Below are positions 31,286 through 41,426 of a stretch of 64,000 nt of DNA, in pieces (positions within the stretch are counted from its first letter, which is position 1; each line of letters opens with the position of its first letter). Origin of the DNA: Marinobacterium marinum (GTDB lineage: Bacteria; Pseudomonadota; Gammaproteobacteria; Pseudomonadales; Balneatricaceae); NCBI RefSeq assembly GCF_013868415.1, contig NZ_JACEMT010000051.1, positions 1 to 64,000 on the forward strand, written 5' to 3'. The notes beneath the pieces are model-generated. The model saw nothing but the letters and a program-made list of their open reading frames with translations. It made no database searches and had not been told where the DNA came from. A program made the position numbers and the translations under genes.

Positions 31286-32110
31286 TTACTCTGTTTCCTG
31301 TTCCGTCAGCGCTGCTGTTTCAGGGGTCGGTCGGGCCTGTCGCTCCCGCTCAGTGCGCCGAATCAGCTCCCCTGCCAGGGCCAAATAGGCCTGGGCACCA
31401 CGTGAATTTTTATCGTATTGCAAGGCCGGCAAACCATGGCTGGGCGCCTCTGCCAAACGCACATTGCGCGGGATAACCGTGCGATAGACCTTGTCGCCAA
31501 AATATTCCACCAGGTGAGTCGAAACGTCCTTGGTCAGACTCATGCGCGGATCAAACATGGTCCGCAATATCCCTTCGATTTGCAGTGCCGAATTCAGACG
31601 CTGGTTGATCTTGTTGATGGTCCCGATCAACGCACTGATCCCTTCCAGAGCGTAATACTCACACTGCATGGGGATGATGACCCCTGCCGAGGCGGTCAAC
31701 GCATTGACGGTCAGCAGGTTCAATGACGGCGGGTTGTCGATCAGGACGTAGTCATACTCCTCAAGCACCGGCTGCAGGGCCGTCTGCAAACGGAACTCGC
31801 GACGCGGCAGCTGCAGCAGCTCAACCTCGGCAGCGGTAAGATCGGCATTGGAACCGATCAGGTGGTAGCCGCTTTTCAGCCCCTTGATGATGGTTTCCCT
31901 GGCATCGGCCTGACCCGTCAACAGCTCGTAGGCAGAGCATTCCAGTTGATGTTTGTCGATGCCGCTGCCCATCGTGGCGTTCCCCTGGGGATCCAGGTCA
32001 ATCATCAGCACCCGTTTATGTGTCGCCGCCAGTGACGCCGCCAGATTGACGCAGGTGGTTGTCTTGCCCACGCCGCCCTTCTGGTTGGTGATCGTGATGA
32101 TTTTGGCCAC
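31286..32110 (-). CDS. parA: Chromosome partitioning ATPase ParA (Soj)
   Basis: Deviant Walker-type ATPase that moves ParB-parS complexes over the nucleoid; 274 aa. It begins IITITNQKGGVGKTTTCVNLA (deviant Walker A KGGVGKTT, residues 11-18). DLDPQGNATMGSG and YVLIDNPPSLNLLTVNAL (Walker B) follow. Its stop abuts the parB start, indicating coupling. Confidence 0.97.
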   Translation of the reverse strand: MAKIITITNQKGGVGKTTTCVNLAASLAATHKRVLMIDLDPQGNATMGSGIDKHQLECSAYELLTGQADARETIIKGLKSGYHLIGSNADLTAAEVELLQLPRREFRLQTALQPVLEEYDYVLIDNPPSLNLLTVNALTASAGVIIPMQCEYYALEGISALIGTINKINQRLNSALQIEGILRTMFDPRMSLTKDVSTHLVEYFGDKVYRTVIPRNVRLAEAPSHGLPALQYDKNSRGAQAYLALAGELIRRTERERQARPTPETAALTEQETE

Positions 32111-32112
32111 GC

Positions 32113-32736
32113 CTATGCTCTCCCTAGAATCAGCAGGTGCCGCTCGCCCTCGGTATCCGGTACTTGCAGCCGGTGACTCTCTCGCAATACAAAACCTGCC
32201 GGTATCTGTTCAATCTCGGCCTCAGGATACAGCCCTTTCATGGCAAGAAAAACACCTTGCTCGCCAGCCAGGTGACCACTCAATTCCAGCATGTCGGCAA
32301 TGGAGGCAAAGGCCCTGGAAATCACCTGGTCGAAAGGCTCTGCCACCACCGCTTCAACCCGGCCATTGATAACGGTCAGGTTGTCCAGCCCCAGCTCAGC
32401 CTTGACCTGTACCTGAAAGCGGGTCTTCTTGCCGTTACTGTCCAGCGTTGTGACCTCCAGATCGGGACGGCAAATGGCCAGTGGAATACCCGGCAAGCCG
32501 GGGCCGCTTCCTACATCCAGCAAGCGTCCGCTACCGATCCAGGGCAGCACGCTGAGGCTGTCGATCAGATGACGGGAAATCATCTGGGCCGGATCGCGCA
32601 CAGCGGTCAGGTTGTACGCCCGATTCCACTTCACCAGCATCTGATGATACGCCAGCAGTTGCTCGATTTTGCTGTCATCCAGTTCGATGTTCAGCGGTTT
32701 CAAATAGCGCTGCAGCAGGTCACGATAGTCGGACAT
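32113..32736 (-). CDS. rsmG: 16S rRNA (guanine527-N7)-methyltransferase
   Basis: SAM-dependent methyltransferase acting on G527 of 16S rRNA; 207 aa. Motif I is LLDVGSGPGLPGIPLAI near residue 70; AYNLTAVRDPAQMISRHLIDSL near 41 and ISRAFASIADML near 135 are RsmG signatures. It overlaps the mnmG stop by one base and ends 2 bp before parA, the classic gidB position. Confidence 0.96.
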   Translation of the reverse strand: MSDYRDLLQRYLKPLNIELDDSKIEQLLAYHQMLVKWNRAYNLTAVRDPAQMISRHLIDSLSVLPWIGSGRLLDVGSGPGLPGIPLAICRPDLEVTTLDSNGKKTRFQVQVKAELGLDNLTVINGRVEAVVAEPFDQVISRAFASIADMLELSGHLAGEQGVFLAMKGLYPEAEIEQIPAGFVLRESHRLQVPDTEGERHLLILGRA

Positions 32737-34646
32737 TATTCAGTCTCCTGCCTGCTGACATTGTGATTCAGCTGTCGTTTCTTCAGATACACCAGCAACA
32801 GCGAAATTGCAGCGGGAGTCATACCCTGAATGCGTGATGCCTGTGCCAGGGTTTCCGGGCGTTGCTGATCCAGTTTCAGCTTAAGCTCGTTGGAAAGTCC
32901 GCTGACCTGACTGTAATCAAAATCGTCGGGTAAGCGCGTGTTTTCCTGACGACGTACCTGCTCGATTTCAGCTTTTTGGCGCTCGATGTAGCCCGAATAC
33001 TTGAGCTGGATTTCGACCTGTTCGGCCGCCTGAGAGTCCTCTGCCGGAAAGCCCTTGAGCCCCGCCACATCCCGGTATCCCAGTTCGGGCCGCTTGATCA
33101 GATCGGCCAGGTTGTATTCCCGGTTCAGTTCCGTTTTCAGTTTGCCGTTCAGCTGTTCGGACTCCGCCGTACCCGGGTGGATCCAGGTATTTTTCAGGCG
33201 CTGCAGTTCCTGCTCCATTGCCTCACGTTTGGCTTCAAAACGGGCCCAGCGCTGATCTCCCACCAACCCCAGGGCTCGACCCTTCTCGGTCAGGCGCAGG
33301 TCGGCATTGTCTTCGCGCAGAATCAGTCGGTATTCGGCTCGACTGGTAAACATGCGGTAGGGCTCGGAGGTGCCCAGTGTGATCAGGTCATCCACCATGA
33401 CCCCCATGTAGGCTTCATCACGATGCGGATACCAGGCTTCGCGATCAAGTGCGCGGGCAGCTGCATTGTAGCCGGCCAGTAACCCTTGAGCTCCGGCCTC
33501 TTCATAGCCGGTGGTTCCGTTGATCTGTCCGGCGAAATAGAGCCCTTGAATATGGCGTGTTTCCAGCGTGTGCCGCAGATCCTGTGGGTTGAAGAAATCG
33601 TACTCGATGGCATAACCGGGGCGAGTGATATGAGCCTGTTCAAAACCGCGAATCGAACGTACCAATTCCATCTGTACATCAAACGGCAAACTGGTCGAGA
33701 TACCGTTCGGGTACAGTTCATGAGTAGTCAACCCTTCCGGCTCGACAAATACTTGATGCTGGTCCTTATCGGCAAAACGGTTGATCTTGTCTTCAATCGA
33801 GGGGCAATACCGAGGTCCTATGCCTTCGATCACGCCCGTGTACATCGGTGACCGGTCCAGTCCGCCCCGAATAATCTCATGCGTGCGGGCATTGGTGTGC
33901 GTAATGAAGCAGTTTACCTGGCGGGGATGTTCATCAGCCTGGCCCATGAATGACATGACAGGAATCGGTGTGTCACCCGGCTGAGGCTGCATCACTGAAA
34001 AATCAACACTGCGAGCATCGATGCGAGGCGGTGTCCCGGTTTTAAGACGATCAACCCGTAAAGGCAGTTCGCGTAATCGCTGAGCCAGACGAATCGAGGG
34101 CGGATCTCCGGCACGACCACCGGTATGGTGATCAAGCCCGACATGAATGACACCACCAAGGAAAGTCCCGGCGGTCAATACGACCGAGTGGGCATGAAAA
34201 CGGATACCGGTCTGGGTGACAACGCCCTTGACCTTGTCACCTTCCATAATCAGGTCGTCAGCGGCCTGCTGGAAGATCTGCAGATTCGGCTGATTTTCCA
34301 GTATCGAGCGAATGGCAGCTTTGTACAGTATGCGGTCAGCCTGGGCACGGGTGGCTCTGACTGCCGGTCCCTTACGAGCGTTGAGCACCCGAAACTGGAT
34401 ACCACCGCGATCAGTTGCACGCGCCATGGCTCCATCGAGAGCATCGATCTCCTTGACCAAATGGCTTTTCCCTATTCCTCCGATGGCCGGGTTACATGAC
34501 ATCTGTCCGAGTGTCTCGATGTTATGGGTCAGAAGCAGTGTTTTGGCACCGATGCGGGCGGCTGCCAAAGCCGCTTCGGTGCCGGCATGTCCGCCACCAA
34601 TTACGATCACATCAAAGCGGTCAGGATAGTCCACTGAAGGCCTCAT
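32736..34646 (-). CDS. mnmG: tRNA uridine 5-carboxymethylaminomethyl modification enzyme MnmG
   Basis: FAD-dependent partner of MnmE in xm5U34 tRNA modification; 636 aa. [21 protein letters not shown] is the dinucleotide fold at residue 10; [23 protein letters not shown] and [22 protein letters not shown] are diagnostic. ATG at 34646 is chosen because homologues begin close to the [13 protein letters not shown] stretch; the 21 extra residues of the longer frame have no support. A TATACT at 34695-34700 may be its -10. It borders the oriC region. Confidence 0.96.
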   Translation of the reverse strand: MRPSVDYPDRFDVIVIGGGHAGTEAALAAARIGAKTLLLTHNIETLGQMSCNPAIGGIGKSHLVKEIDALDGAMARATDRGGIQFRVLNARKGPAVRATRAQADRILYKAAIRSILENQPNLQIFQQAADDLIMEGDKVKGVVTQTGIRFHAHSVVLTAGTFLGGVIHVGLDHHTGGRAGDPPSIRLAQRLRELPLRVDRLKTGTPPRIDARSVDFSVMQPQPGDTPIPVMSFMGQADEHPRQVNCFITHTNARTHEIIRGGLDRSPMYTGVIEGIGPRYCPSIEDKINRFADKDQHQVFVEPEGLTTHELYPNGISTSLPFDVQMELVRSIRGFEQAHITRPGYAIEYDFFNPQDLRHTLETRHIQGLYFAGQINGTTGYEEAGAQGLLAGYNAAARALDREAWYPHRDEAYMGVMVDDLITLGTSEPYRMFTSRAEYRLILREDNADLRLTEKGRALGLVGDQRWARFEAKREAMEQELQRLKNTWIHPGTAESEQLNGKLKTELNREYNLADLIKRPELGYRDVAGLKGFPAEDSQAAEQVEIQLKYSGYIERQKAEIEQVRRQENTRLPDDFDYSQVSGLSNELKLKLDQQRPETLAQASRIQGMTPAAISLLLVYLKKRQLNHNVSRQETE

Positions 34647-34759
34647 ATCTTGCAAGTTAGAGCTGGCCGTAAGTGGCCGGAGAAAAGGAGGACAAGTATA
34701 GCGCTCCATGAAGCGTTAAGAAACGCGCAAAATTTGGTCAATCATGTCCCCTTGTTGTT

Positions 34760-35440
34760 CAACCTTTAAGTAGGGGTCATATAGGTAAAGAAAATATATA
34801 TATATAAAAGAAGATTGTTATTGTTCTTATATATGGGCAGCCCCTTTTTCCTGAATATCCCCATTTTACCCTTTAACTTCAGCACGTTACGGATCATGAA
34901 ACCCTGTTGTCCATTACCCGGTTGGCTGGTGGCGGCTTGAGGACAGCATGTGTGCAAAGTGGCCAGTTATACATACGCTAGAGTTATCCAACGACCAGGC
35001 ACAGTTATTCACCGGTCAGGATCACAGCTACTCACCAGCCCTGTGTGAATAGTTTTGAACAAGCATACAATTGTTCAGTTGCTATGGATAAGGAGAGGAT
35101 ATCCTTTGTGTAACTGGAATGTGGATAAAAATGATCCCGGAAATCTGTGACTCTGCCTGTGTGCAACTCTGTTAATGAACTGTATAACCTGCGGCTTGTT
35201 TCTCCATCGCAATTGTGGATAATAAATTTTTAATACTGCAGATATCCCAATAAGTTCATTTAAATCAAAGAGTTGCTTTATATTTATTTGTTTATAAGTT
35301 TGTGGGTTTCAGGATGGGAGTAAGGCCGCTTTTCAAGCCCCTGAAATAGCTGTCTATATTTTAACCACTTTAAGGCTGAGTTGAATGACTTGTGGGTAAG
35401 TCGGTATGGGGTCTGTCGAGATTGCTGTGAATAAATCGCG
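34760..35440. other. oriC: Candidate replication origin oriC
   Basis: Non-coding, strikingly AT-rich 700 bp between mnmG and the YceI gene. DnaA boxes: perfect TTATCCACA on the minus strand at 35120-35128 and 35214-35222, and perfect TTATTCACA at 35426-35434. One-mismatch boxes lie at 35005-35013, 35044-35052, 35083-35091 and 35391-35399, with a two-mismatch box at 34984-34992. Unwinding candidates are the alternating TA stretch at 34790-34806 and the AT-rich block 35219-35310. Position next to mnmG (gidA) matches the E. coli origin. Confidence 0.82.
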
Positions 35441-35466
35441 GCCGACGGACGCGGCCGCGGACAGGC

Positions 35467-36045
35467 TTACTGGCGAATGCCTTCAATACTGAGAATCAGA
35501 GTGACCTCTTCAGCAGTGGGGCCCAACTGAGCCTTGATGCCGAAGTCGGCCAGCTTGAGGGTCGTGGTACCTTCAAATCCGGCACGGTAACCGCCCCAGG
35601 GGTCTTTTCCTTCGCCTATTGGTGCAGCATCAATGACGATTTCACGGGTGACGCCGTGCAAGGTCAGGTTACCGGTAACGGCCAAACGGTCAGCATCCAC
35701 CTGCTTGACGGATGTTGAGGTAAATTCGGCACTCGGGAAGGAGTCCACAGCCAGGAAATCCTTGCCACGCAAGTGCTTGTCTCGCTCGGCGTGGTTGCTG
35801 TCCACACTTGACGGGTCGATGGTAACGCTGATTTGACTGGCTTCCGGCTGCTCGGCATCCCAGCTGAAGCTACCTTTGAAGTCCTTGAACGTACCGTAGA
35901 GCCAGCTGTAACCCAGGTGACTGATTTTGAAGTTGATAAAGGCATGCTGGCCCGGGATATCGATTGCATAGTCTGCGGCCTGGGCCGACAGGCTGCTCAG
36001 GCTAACGGCAGTGCCCAACAGCAGGCTGCCCAATACTTTTTTCAT
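35467..36045 (-). CDS. YceI family periplasmic lipid-binding protein
   Basis: Secreted lipocalin-like protein of 192 aa. The signal peptide (1-23) ends SSLSAQA-AD. The YceI beta-barrel pattern follows: [43 protein letters not shown] and [14 protein letters not shown]. Such proteins bind isoprenoid quinones. ATG at 36045 is chosen by the signal peptide and an AAGGA box; the 75-residue longer frame overlaps the cytochrome gene. It lies 1 bp after the cytochrome b561 gene, a common pairing. Confidence 0.94.
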   Translation of the reverse strand: MKKVLGSLLLGTAVSLSSLSAQAADYAIDIPGQHAFINFKISHLGYSWLYGTFKDFKGSFSWDAEQPEASQISVTIDPSSVDSNHAERDKHLRGKDFLAVDSFPSAEFTSTSVKQVDADRLAVTGNLTLHGVTREIVIDAAPIGEGKDPWGGYRAGFEGTTTLKLADFGIKAQLGPTAEEVTLILSIEGIRQ

Positions 36046-36046
36046 C

Positions 36047-36616
36047 TTACGTTTCCTTATGTGTAGAGGTTTCGGGTTTAAGCATACGCACCAGAGTGGT
36101 GTCACGATCCAGAACATGGTGTTTGAGTGCGCCGAGCGCATGAAGTGCCGCAAGTCCCAGAATACTGATGGCCGACCAGTAATGAAGAGTGCCCGCGAGA
36201 TCGGCCTGATTGTCGAGACCGCTGACCAGGGCGGGTACCTGGAACCAGCCAAACAGACTGATACCGTCACCCTTGGCGGTTGAAATCATGTAGCCGCTGA
36301 TCAACGTCAGCAGCAGCAGCAGGTAGAGCAGTCCGTGTGTCAGTGTTGCCAGTCGGCGTTCCCAGCGGGCATGTCCAGCGGGGGCTTCAGGCGTCGGCTG
36401 TTGCAGGCGCCAGTACAAACGGAACAGCAATATAGGTACCAGCAGCAGGCCGACACTCTTGTGCCAGAAAGGTGCTTGCTGATACCAGGGGCTGTAATAG
36501 TTCAGTTCTACCATCCACAGGCCCAGGGCTATCAGCGCGAATATGGCCAGTGCCATGACCCAGTGCAGCACGATGCTCACCAGGCCATAGGCGGCCGTGC
36601 TGTTTTTCATCTGCAT
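36047..36616 (-). CDS. Cytochrome b561 family protein
   Basis: Inner-membrane di-haem b-type cytochrome of 189 aa with four membrane helices. Haem-ligand histidines are in VLHWVMAL (helix 1), WHKSVGLL (helix 2), [11 protein letters not shown] (helix 3) and [13 protein letters not shown] (helix 4). It probably shuttles electrons from quinol to a periplasmic partner. GGAGG sits 8 nt before the ATG. Co-transcribed with the YceI gene. Confidence 0.93.
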   Translation of the reverse strand: MQMKNSTAAYGLVSIVLHWVMALAIFALIALGLWMVELNYYSPWYQQAPFWHKSVGLLLVPILLFRLYWRLQQPTPEAPAGHARWERRLATLTHGLLYLLLLLTLISGYMISTAKGDGISLFGWFQVPALVSGLDNQADLAGTLHYWSAISILGLAALHALGALKHHVLDRDTTLVRMLKPETSTHKET

Positions 36617-36745
36617 TGTCTATCCTCCCTACAGTCAGGCCATGATTGTGGCACCGACTGAAGCAGGGATACATGCCAAGGATTGGTGGATACAGATCAG
36701 ATATGTTGATCGATGGGGCTGTCCCGCCGAAACGGGACCTGTGCA

Positions 36746-38668
36746 TCAGTTGCGAGGGGAGCGAGAGGTTTTGAACCAGGGGCGGTGTGCGAGCAAGAGT
36801 TCAGCCGTGCGTGACAGGGGCTGTATATCTGAACGTGCATTGCGAGCCAGCAGGTGGGCGCAGCGCCTGAGGCCGAGACCGGCCTGCTCCGGTGCCTGCT
36901 CCAGGCGGCTTAAGCGTTTCAGGGCCTGCTGGACCATAGCCTGCTCCCGAACACTGAGATCGTCCCTGTTCTGCAGGCGGTGCAGCAGAAAAATGCTTTG
37001 ACCTGTATCGAGCACGGCCAGGCATCCTGAAGTGGCCGAGCCGGTATCGGCGTTGTTGCGTTGATACAGACGCAACAGGTGCAGCACGCGATGGTTCAGA
37101 CGCGCCTGCCAGACCGAATGGCGTGACAGGGCATCGGGAGAGGCTGCCAGCGATTGCAGTTCATGCAGCATCATCTGAACCAGAACGCGGCTGCGTTGAC
37201 GCAGGTTGGTGGGAAACACATAGCGGAAGGCGATCATGGCAATCAGTGGTGCGGCGATCACCGCGAGTGCCATGGACAATGAGTGGGAAAAGCTCTCGCT
37301 ACCGGCCTGTGTCGGATGGAGCAACAGCAGCATGATCATGTTGAAGTCCATGGCACCGGCCTGGCTGCGTGGATGGGCCATGGGCAGGGCTCCGAGCATG
37401 ACCAGCGGTAGCATGCTGACCAGTTGGAACAGACTGCTTTCGCCCAGTGGCCAGATCAGCCATTCACACCCGAGGGCCACCAAGGCCCCGCACGCCTGGC
37501 CGATAAAAATGAAGCGCATCAGCCGGGCGGGATTGTCGGTAGTTGAAAACAGGGTAATCATGACTGAAGCACCCAGCAGCAGGTAAGGACCTGCAGGCCA
37601 GTCGGTCAGCCACCAAAGACTGCCGAGCAGCAGGATCAGAGCGCTGGCTCTCAACATGGCTTGGCGGGCTCCGACCCAGTCGCGGTGTAGAATAACCGGA
37701 GGCTGTCGGGCCGGCCGCGATGGTGGCTCGTCTGTATCGGGTTGCAGCAGAGAGGCCAGGCGAGCCAGTAACGTTTGCACGATGGCGGGTGCGCTCTGGC
37801 ACTGTTGGCGGGCGTCGTGAAGACAGAGGCGTTGGCGCTCGGGATCGATTGCAGTGGCCAGACTGTCGGCCAATTGCTGTAGGGCCGTAATGCCTGCTGC
37901 CGTTAGTGTGGGTCGGTTCGGCTCGGATCTGAGCCAGAGCAACAGTTCGACCTGTGCGTTGAGGAGCCGCCGAGCCGAACGCAGATGGCGCTGAGCGCTG
38001 ATGGAGCCGGCGGATTGGGCCTGTAACTGTTCCTCCAGCACGGCCATTTTCTCCAGCCAGCCTTGTATGGCCGGAGTATGGGGTGAGCGGGGCTGTAGTT
38101 GTCCGGCGAGCAGGTGCAGCAGCCGGGCACTCAGGAGATAGAGTTGCCGGGTGGTTGCATTGGGGCGGCTGGCTGGTGCCAGCAGTAGACCGACAAGCAG
38201 TGCCATACTGACACCGACCAGAACGGTCAACAGGCGGTCCAGTCCGAAGCTCAGGATGGAGTCCGGAGCATCGGTGCTTAACAGCGCAACCATGGCGGCG
38301 GAATAGCCCGCCAGCAGGGTGCCGTAAGCGGCCAGGCCATGAATCAGATTACCGGCACCGGCACAGAGGCTGACCCAAAAGGCCAGTCCCAGCACCAGAA
38401 GCGGAATGCTGCCGTCGGCGATGACAACCAGAGCGACGCCAAAACCGGTGCCGATAAGTGTCCCCAGGCCGCGAAACAGACTTTTCTCGATCAACATGCC
38501 GCGCACGGGTTGCGAGGCCGCCCATACGGTCATGGCGGACCATTGCGGATGCTCCAGTCCTGAGGCCCAGGCCACAACGAGGGCCAGCCCGGCTGCAACA
38601 GCGGTCCGTATGGCGAATTCGAGGCGTTGACGGTCGAAGCCGAGTGTGAGCAGAAGCCGGTTATTCAC
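36746..38668 (-). CDS. FUSC family (aromatic/fusaric acid efflux-type) membrane protein
   Basis: Inner-membrane protein of 640 aa with two blocks of hydrophobic helices (about residues 15-165 and 340-490), each followed by a soluble helical part, the FUSC/YccS arrangement. EFAIRTAVAAGLALVVAWASGLEHP and GMLIEKSLFRGLGTLIGTGFG are typical. Starts at GTG 38668 with GAGG upstream and overlaps the MarR stop by 4 bp. Substrate unknown. Co-transcription suggests the MarR protein regulates it. Confidence 0.87.
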   Translation of the reverse strand: MNNRLLLTLGFDRQRLEFAIRTAVAAGLALVVAWASGLEHPQWSAMTVWAASQPVRGMLIEKSLFRGLGTLIGTGFGVALVVIADGSIPLLVLGLAFWVSLCAGAGNLIHGLAAYGTLLAGYSAAMVALLSTDAPDSILSFGLDRLLTVLVGVSMALLVGLLLAPASRPNATTRQLYLLSARLLHLLAGQLQPRSPHTPAIQGWLEKMAVLEEQLQAQSAGSISAQRHLRSARRLLNAQVELLLWLRSEPNRPTLTAAGITALQQLADSLATAIDPERQRLCLHDARQQCQSAPAIVQTLLARLASLLQPDTDEPPSRPARQPPVILHRDWVGARQAMLRASALILLLGSLWWLTDWPAGPYLLLGASVMITLFSTTDNPARLMRFIFIGQACGALVALGCEWLIWPLGESSLFQLVSMLPLVMLGALPMAHPRSQAGAMDFNMIMLLLLHPTQAGSESFSHSLSMALAVIAAPLIAMIAFRYVFPTNLRQRSRVLVQMMLHELQSLAASPDALSRHSVWQARLNHRVLHLLRLYQRNNADTGSATSGCLAVLDTGQSIFLLHRLQNRDDLSVREQAMVQQALKRLSRLEQAPEQAGLGLRRCAHLLARNARSDIQPLSRTAELLLAHRPWFKTSRSPRN

Positions 38669-39123
38669 TGGGCGGCCTCGTCTGACAGACTTTGCAGCCG
38701 TTTGCGGATGCGGCTCAGGACGCGGGTGGTTTGCTCTATTTCGGCGTCGCTGACCGCCTCCAGCATACGGGCTTCAATGCCGTCGAGAATGCCCCGAATA
38801 CGCATTGCTTCCTGATGCCCGGACGGTGTCAGCAGAACATAGCGACGGCGACGGTCATTCAGATCGGGTTTACGCTCGACAAAGCCGCGTACCACCAGAG
38901 TGTCCAGCAGACGGACCAGGCTGGAGCCGTCAATGCCGGCGCGTGCGGCCAGTTCCTTTTGGGTGCAGCCATCACCCCCTTCCAGCAGATGGATCAGAGG
39001 AGACCAGCTGATATCGGTGACGCCTTCCTGGGCCAATAACTGGTCCAGCGTTCGGCGCCAGAGGCGGGCCAACAGTGTAAAGCGGATGCCGAATTTTTGT
39101 TGACTGGGAGCGGGTGCCGGCAC
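38665..39123 (-). CDS. MarR family transcriptional regulator
   Basis: Winged-helix dimeric repressor of 152 aa. Recognition region CTQKELAARAGIDGSSLVRLLDTL near residue 53, wing VERKPDLNDRRRRYVLLT with the D-x-R family motif near 86. The next gene, a FUSC efflux-type protein, overlaps it by 4 bp, the usual marR-efflux operon. A perfect palindrome precedes it and is the likely autoregulatory operator. Confidence 0.92.
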   Translation of the reverse strand: MPAPAPSQQKFGIRFTLLARLWRRTLDQLLAQEGVTDISWSPLIHLLEGGDGCTQKELAARAGIDGSSLVRLLDTLVVRGFVERKPDLNDRRRRYVLLTPSGHQEAMRIRGILDGIEARMLEAVSDAEIEQTTRVLSRIRKRLQSLSDEAAQ

Positions 39124-39133
39124 AGTAAATCCT

Positions 39134-39155
39134 ATTCAATTAATTTGAATTCAAA
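39134..39155. promoter_or_regulatory. Probable MarR operator
   Basis: Two overlapping palindromes: ATTCAA-N5-TTGAAT (39134-39150) and the perfect TTTGAATTCAAA (39144-39155), 11 to 32 bp upstream of the marR-like start. Size and AT-rich symmetry fit MarR-family operators. Confidence 0.6.
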
Positions 39156-39186
39156 CAATATGTCAGTCTATCACCCAAGATATATT

Positions 39187-39284
39187 TTATCCACAGACAA
39201 TGGGTAGCTGAGGGAGATGTCTTCGGTCGTGGAGCGGAAGAGTTGCCCCGGCAGGTCCGGTATGCCGAGGCGGGGTGTGGATAA
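39187..39284. promoter_or_regulatory. Pair of perfect DnaA boxes
   Basis: TTATCCACA at 39187-39195 and its complement TGTGGATAA at 39276-39284, facing each other in the 164-bp gap between mnmE and the MarR-like gene. Function unknown; they could titrate DnaA near the origin. Confidence 0.55.
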
Positions 39285-39287
39285 ATT

Positions 39288-40655
39288 TTACTTGCCGATA
39301 CAGAACGAGCTGAAAATGCGTCCCAGCAGGTCATCCGATGTGAACTCGCCGGTGATTTCGCTCAGCACCTGCTGCGCCTGGCGCAGATCTTCGGCCAGCA
39401 GTTCGCCGGCACCGTGCAGCTGCAGCTGTTCGGCGCCGGTATCGAGCAGCTCGCGGGCGCGCTCCAGAGCATCGATATGGCGGCGGCGAGCCATGAAGCC
39501 CCCCTCGGTGGTACTGCTGAAGCCCATCACCTCCTTCAGATGCTGGCGCAGCTGGTCGACGCCCTCGCCGCCCTTGGCGCTCAGCCGGATCAGGGTGTAC
39601 TCGCCCTGCCGTTCCAGGCCGATGGGCTCGTCGCTCAGGTCCGCCTTGTTGCGGATCAGGGTGACATGGCTGAAATCATCCAGGTGGTCGGCCAGCTCGG
39701 GCCAGAGCTCGGCCGGATCGGTGGTGGCCGAACGGGTGCTGTCCACCATCATCAGGATGCGGTCCGCCTTGCGGATCTCCTCCCAGGCGCGATCGATGCC
39801 GATCCGCTCCACCGCATCCGGCGCGTCGCGCAGGCCGGCGGTGTCGATGATATGCAGCGGCATGCCGTCGATGTGGATATGTTCGCGCAAGACATCACGG
39901 GTGGTGCCTTCGATATCGGTGACGATCGCCGTTTCGCGCCCGGCCAGGGCGTTGAGCAGGCTCGACTTGCCGGCGTTGGGACGACCGGCGATCACCACGT
40001 TCATCCCCTCGCGCAGCAGGCTGCCCTGGCGTGCCTCCTGGCGGACTTCGCCGAGCTGCTGCAGGATTCGGTCGAGGTCGTTCTGGACCTTGCCGTCGGC
40101 GAGAAAATCGATCTCCTCCTCGGGGAAGTCGATGGCCGCTTCAACATAGATGCGCAGCTGGATCAGCGCCTCGACCAGCGCATGCACCCGCTCGGAGAAG
40201 GCGCCCTGTAATGAGCGCAGCGCACAGCGGGCGGCTTGCTCGGAGGAGCTGTCGATCAGGTCGGCGATCGCCTCGGCCTGGGCCAGGTCCAGCTTGTCGT
40301 TGAGGAAGGCCCGTTCGGAGAACTCGCCGGGACGTGCCAGGCGGGCGCCGAGAGCGATGCAGCGTTGCAGCAGCAGGTCGATGATCACCGGGCCACCGTG
40401 GCCCTGCAGCTCGATCACATCCTCGCCGGTAAACGAGTGCGGATTGGGGAAATACAGCGCTATGCCCTGGTCCAGCACCTGAGCGCCCTCGCCCATAAAC
40501 GGCGTGTAGTGGGCATGGCGCGGCCTGGGCGCAAAGCCCAGCAGCTGCTCGGCGATGCTCAGCGCCTGGGGACCGGACAGACGGATAATGCCGACGCCGC
40601 CGCGTCCGGGCGGTGTGGCTTGGGCGGCGATGGTGTCCTGTTGAGTGCTGAGCAT
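39288..40655 (-). CDS. mnmE: tRNA modification GTPase MnmE
   Basis: GTPase partner of MnmG in U34 modification; 455 aa. N-terminal folate-binding domain begins [22 protein letters not shown]. The G domain holds [14 protein letters not shown] (G1), EGTTRD (G2), DTAG (G3) and NKAD (G4). The C-terminus ends CIGK, the essential motif. ATG at 40655 has AGGAG 7 nt upstream. Upstream lies accessory DNA rather than yidC, its usual neighbour. Confidence 0.97.
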   Translation of the reverse strand: MLSTQQDTIAAQATPPGRGGVGIIRLSGPQALSIAEQLLGFAPRPRHAHYTPFMGEGAQVLDQGIALYFPNPHSFTGEDVIELQGHGGPVIIDLLLQRCIALGARLARPGEFSERAFLNDKLDLAQAEAIADLIDSSSEQAARCALRSLQGAFSERVHALVEALIQLRIYVEAAIDFPEEEIDFLADGKVQNDLDRILQQLGEVRQEARQGSLLREGMNVVIAGRPNAGKSSLLNALAGRETAIVTDIEGTTRDVLREHIHIDGMPLHIIDTAGLRDAPDAVERIGIDRAWEEIRKADRILMMVDSTRSATTDPAELWPELADHLDDFSHVTLIRNKADLSDEPIGLERQGEYTLIRLSAKGGEGVDQLRQHLKEVMGFSSTTEGGFMARRRHIDALERARELLDTGAEQLQLHGAGELLAEDLRQAQQVLSEITGEFTSDDLLGRIFSSFCIGK

Positions 40656-40888
40656 GGGAATCTCCTGAACCTGAAACGCAAGTAAGCTTTGAGAGAAATC
40701 CACAAGGCCCAATTTCTTCAGCCCTTGGGGGTAATAAAGCAGTCAGAGGATCTTATGCTCGTCTCAAAGTGTGCTTACCCAATATTCTACCATTGAGTTG
40801 ATACAGGCGTATCAGCGGATCAGTATGAGGACACGCGAACTCAACCCCAAAGTGCGACACTCGCCTATGCAGCCTGAAGCAGTTCCTC
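40656..40888. other. Stretch without a recognisable gene
   Basis: About 230 bp between mnmE and the toxin scar. Open frames exist on both strands but have no family signature or convincing ribosome-binding site. Nothing assignable is seen apart from presumed mnmE control sequences. Confidence 0.4.
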
Positions 40889-40910
40889 CTATTGCCATGC
40901 CTGGGGCTAA
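40889..40910 (-). pseudogene. Toxin 3-prime-end scar interrupted by an IS
   Basis: On the minus strand the bases read codons for P-Q-A-W-Q-stop, identical to the last residues of the AHH toxin ending at 42117. A GGAGGA ribosome-binding site follows, as at 47061-47070. The IS element begins immediately upstream, so the rest of this toxin end is missing. Confidence 0.5.
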
Positions 40911-41377
40911 GGAAGCTGCGAATAAGTTCGCCGCATGGGATAATGCCAGCTTCACGACAACTTCGGCGAATGAGCACGACCTCAATCAGGCTGACTGGTA
41001 TATTGCCGAACAGCCGGGACGACTAAATGCCTTGAAACAACGCCCTCGTATCAACAAAGTCGGGATTCAGACAGAATGCCTGAAGGCCAGTATCCGTGCG
41101 AAAGTTGAGCATCTGTTCTGGATCATCAAGTGTCAGTTCGGGTTTGTAAAAGTACGCTACCGTGAGCTGAAGAAGAACGATGGCAAGCTTGCCATGCTGT
41201 TCGCGCTGGCCAACGTTGTGCGGGTGGATCAGATGTTGAGAGTACAGGGTTAATCCGCCTGTACTGCCTGAAAAGGCAGGTGCGAGCGGTTAAAAAGGGT
41301 GAAAAGTGCTGAATATCTACCTCTAATGCAATGATAACGACATTTCAGAACGTGGGTCGGACTTATTCGCAGCTTCC
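40911..41377 (+). mobile_element. Internally deleted IS5-family element (467 bp)
   Basis: Bounded by 20-bp terminal inverted repeats beginning GGAAGCTGCGAATAAG (40911-40930 and 41358-41377), differing at one position. Flanks are CTAA on the left and CTAG on the right, fitting the CTAR target duplication of IS5-type elements. Inside, only the C-terminal part of a transposase remains, joined directly to the left end. It is too short to be autonomous and resembles a MITE. Confidence 0.85.
40953..41253 (+). pseudogene. IS5-family transposase, C-terminal remnant
   Basis: About 100 residues resembling the end of IS5-family DDE transposases: SANEHDLNQ, then [10 protein letters not shown], then [20 protein letters not shown] with the catalytic glutamate region, and [15 protein letters not shown]. 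The N-terminal domain and first catalytic aspartates are absent. The join between NQA and DWYIAEQ suggests an internal deletion. The apparent upstream open frame from 40771 crosses the left terminal repeat and is not part of the gene. Confidence 0.8.
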
Positions 41378-41426
41378 CTAGGTCGCTTACTATCTTCTGG
41401 ATAAACCACATCGATAAACTCGGGCT

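Noticed and set aside
40771-41253. One 160-codon transposase gene starting at 40771
   Set aside because: The first part crosses the left terminal repeat of the IS and is chance open frame; only the part inside the element is transposase-like.
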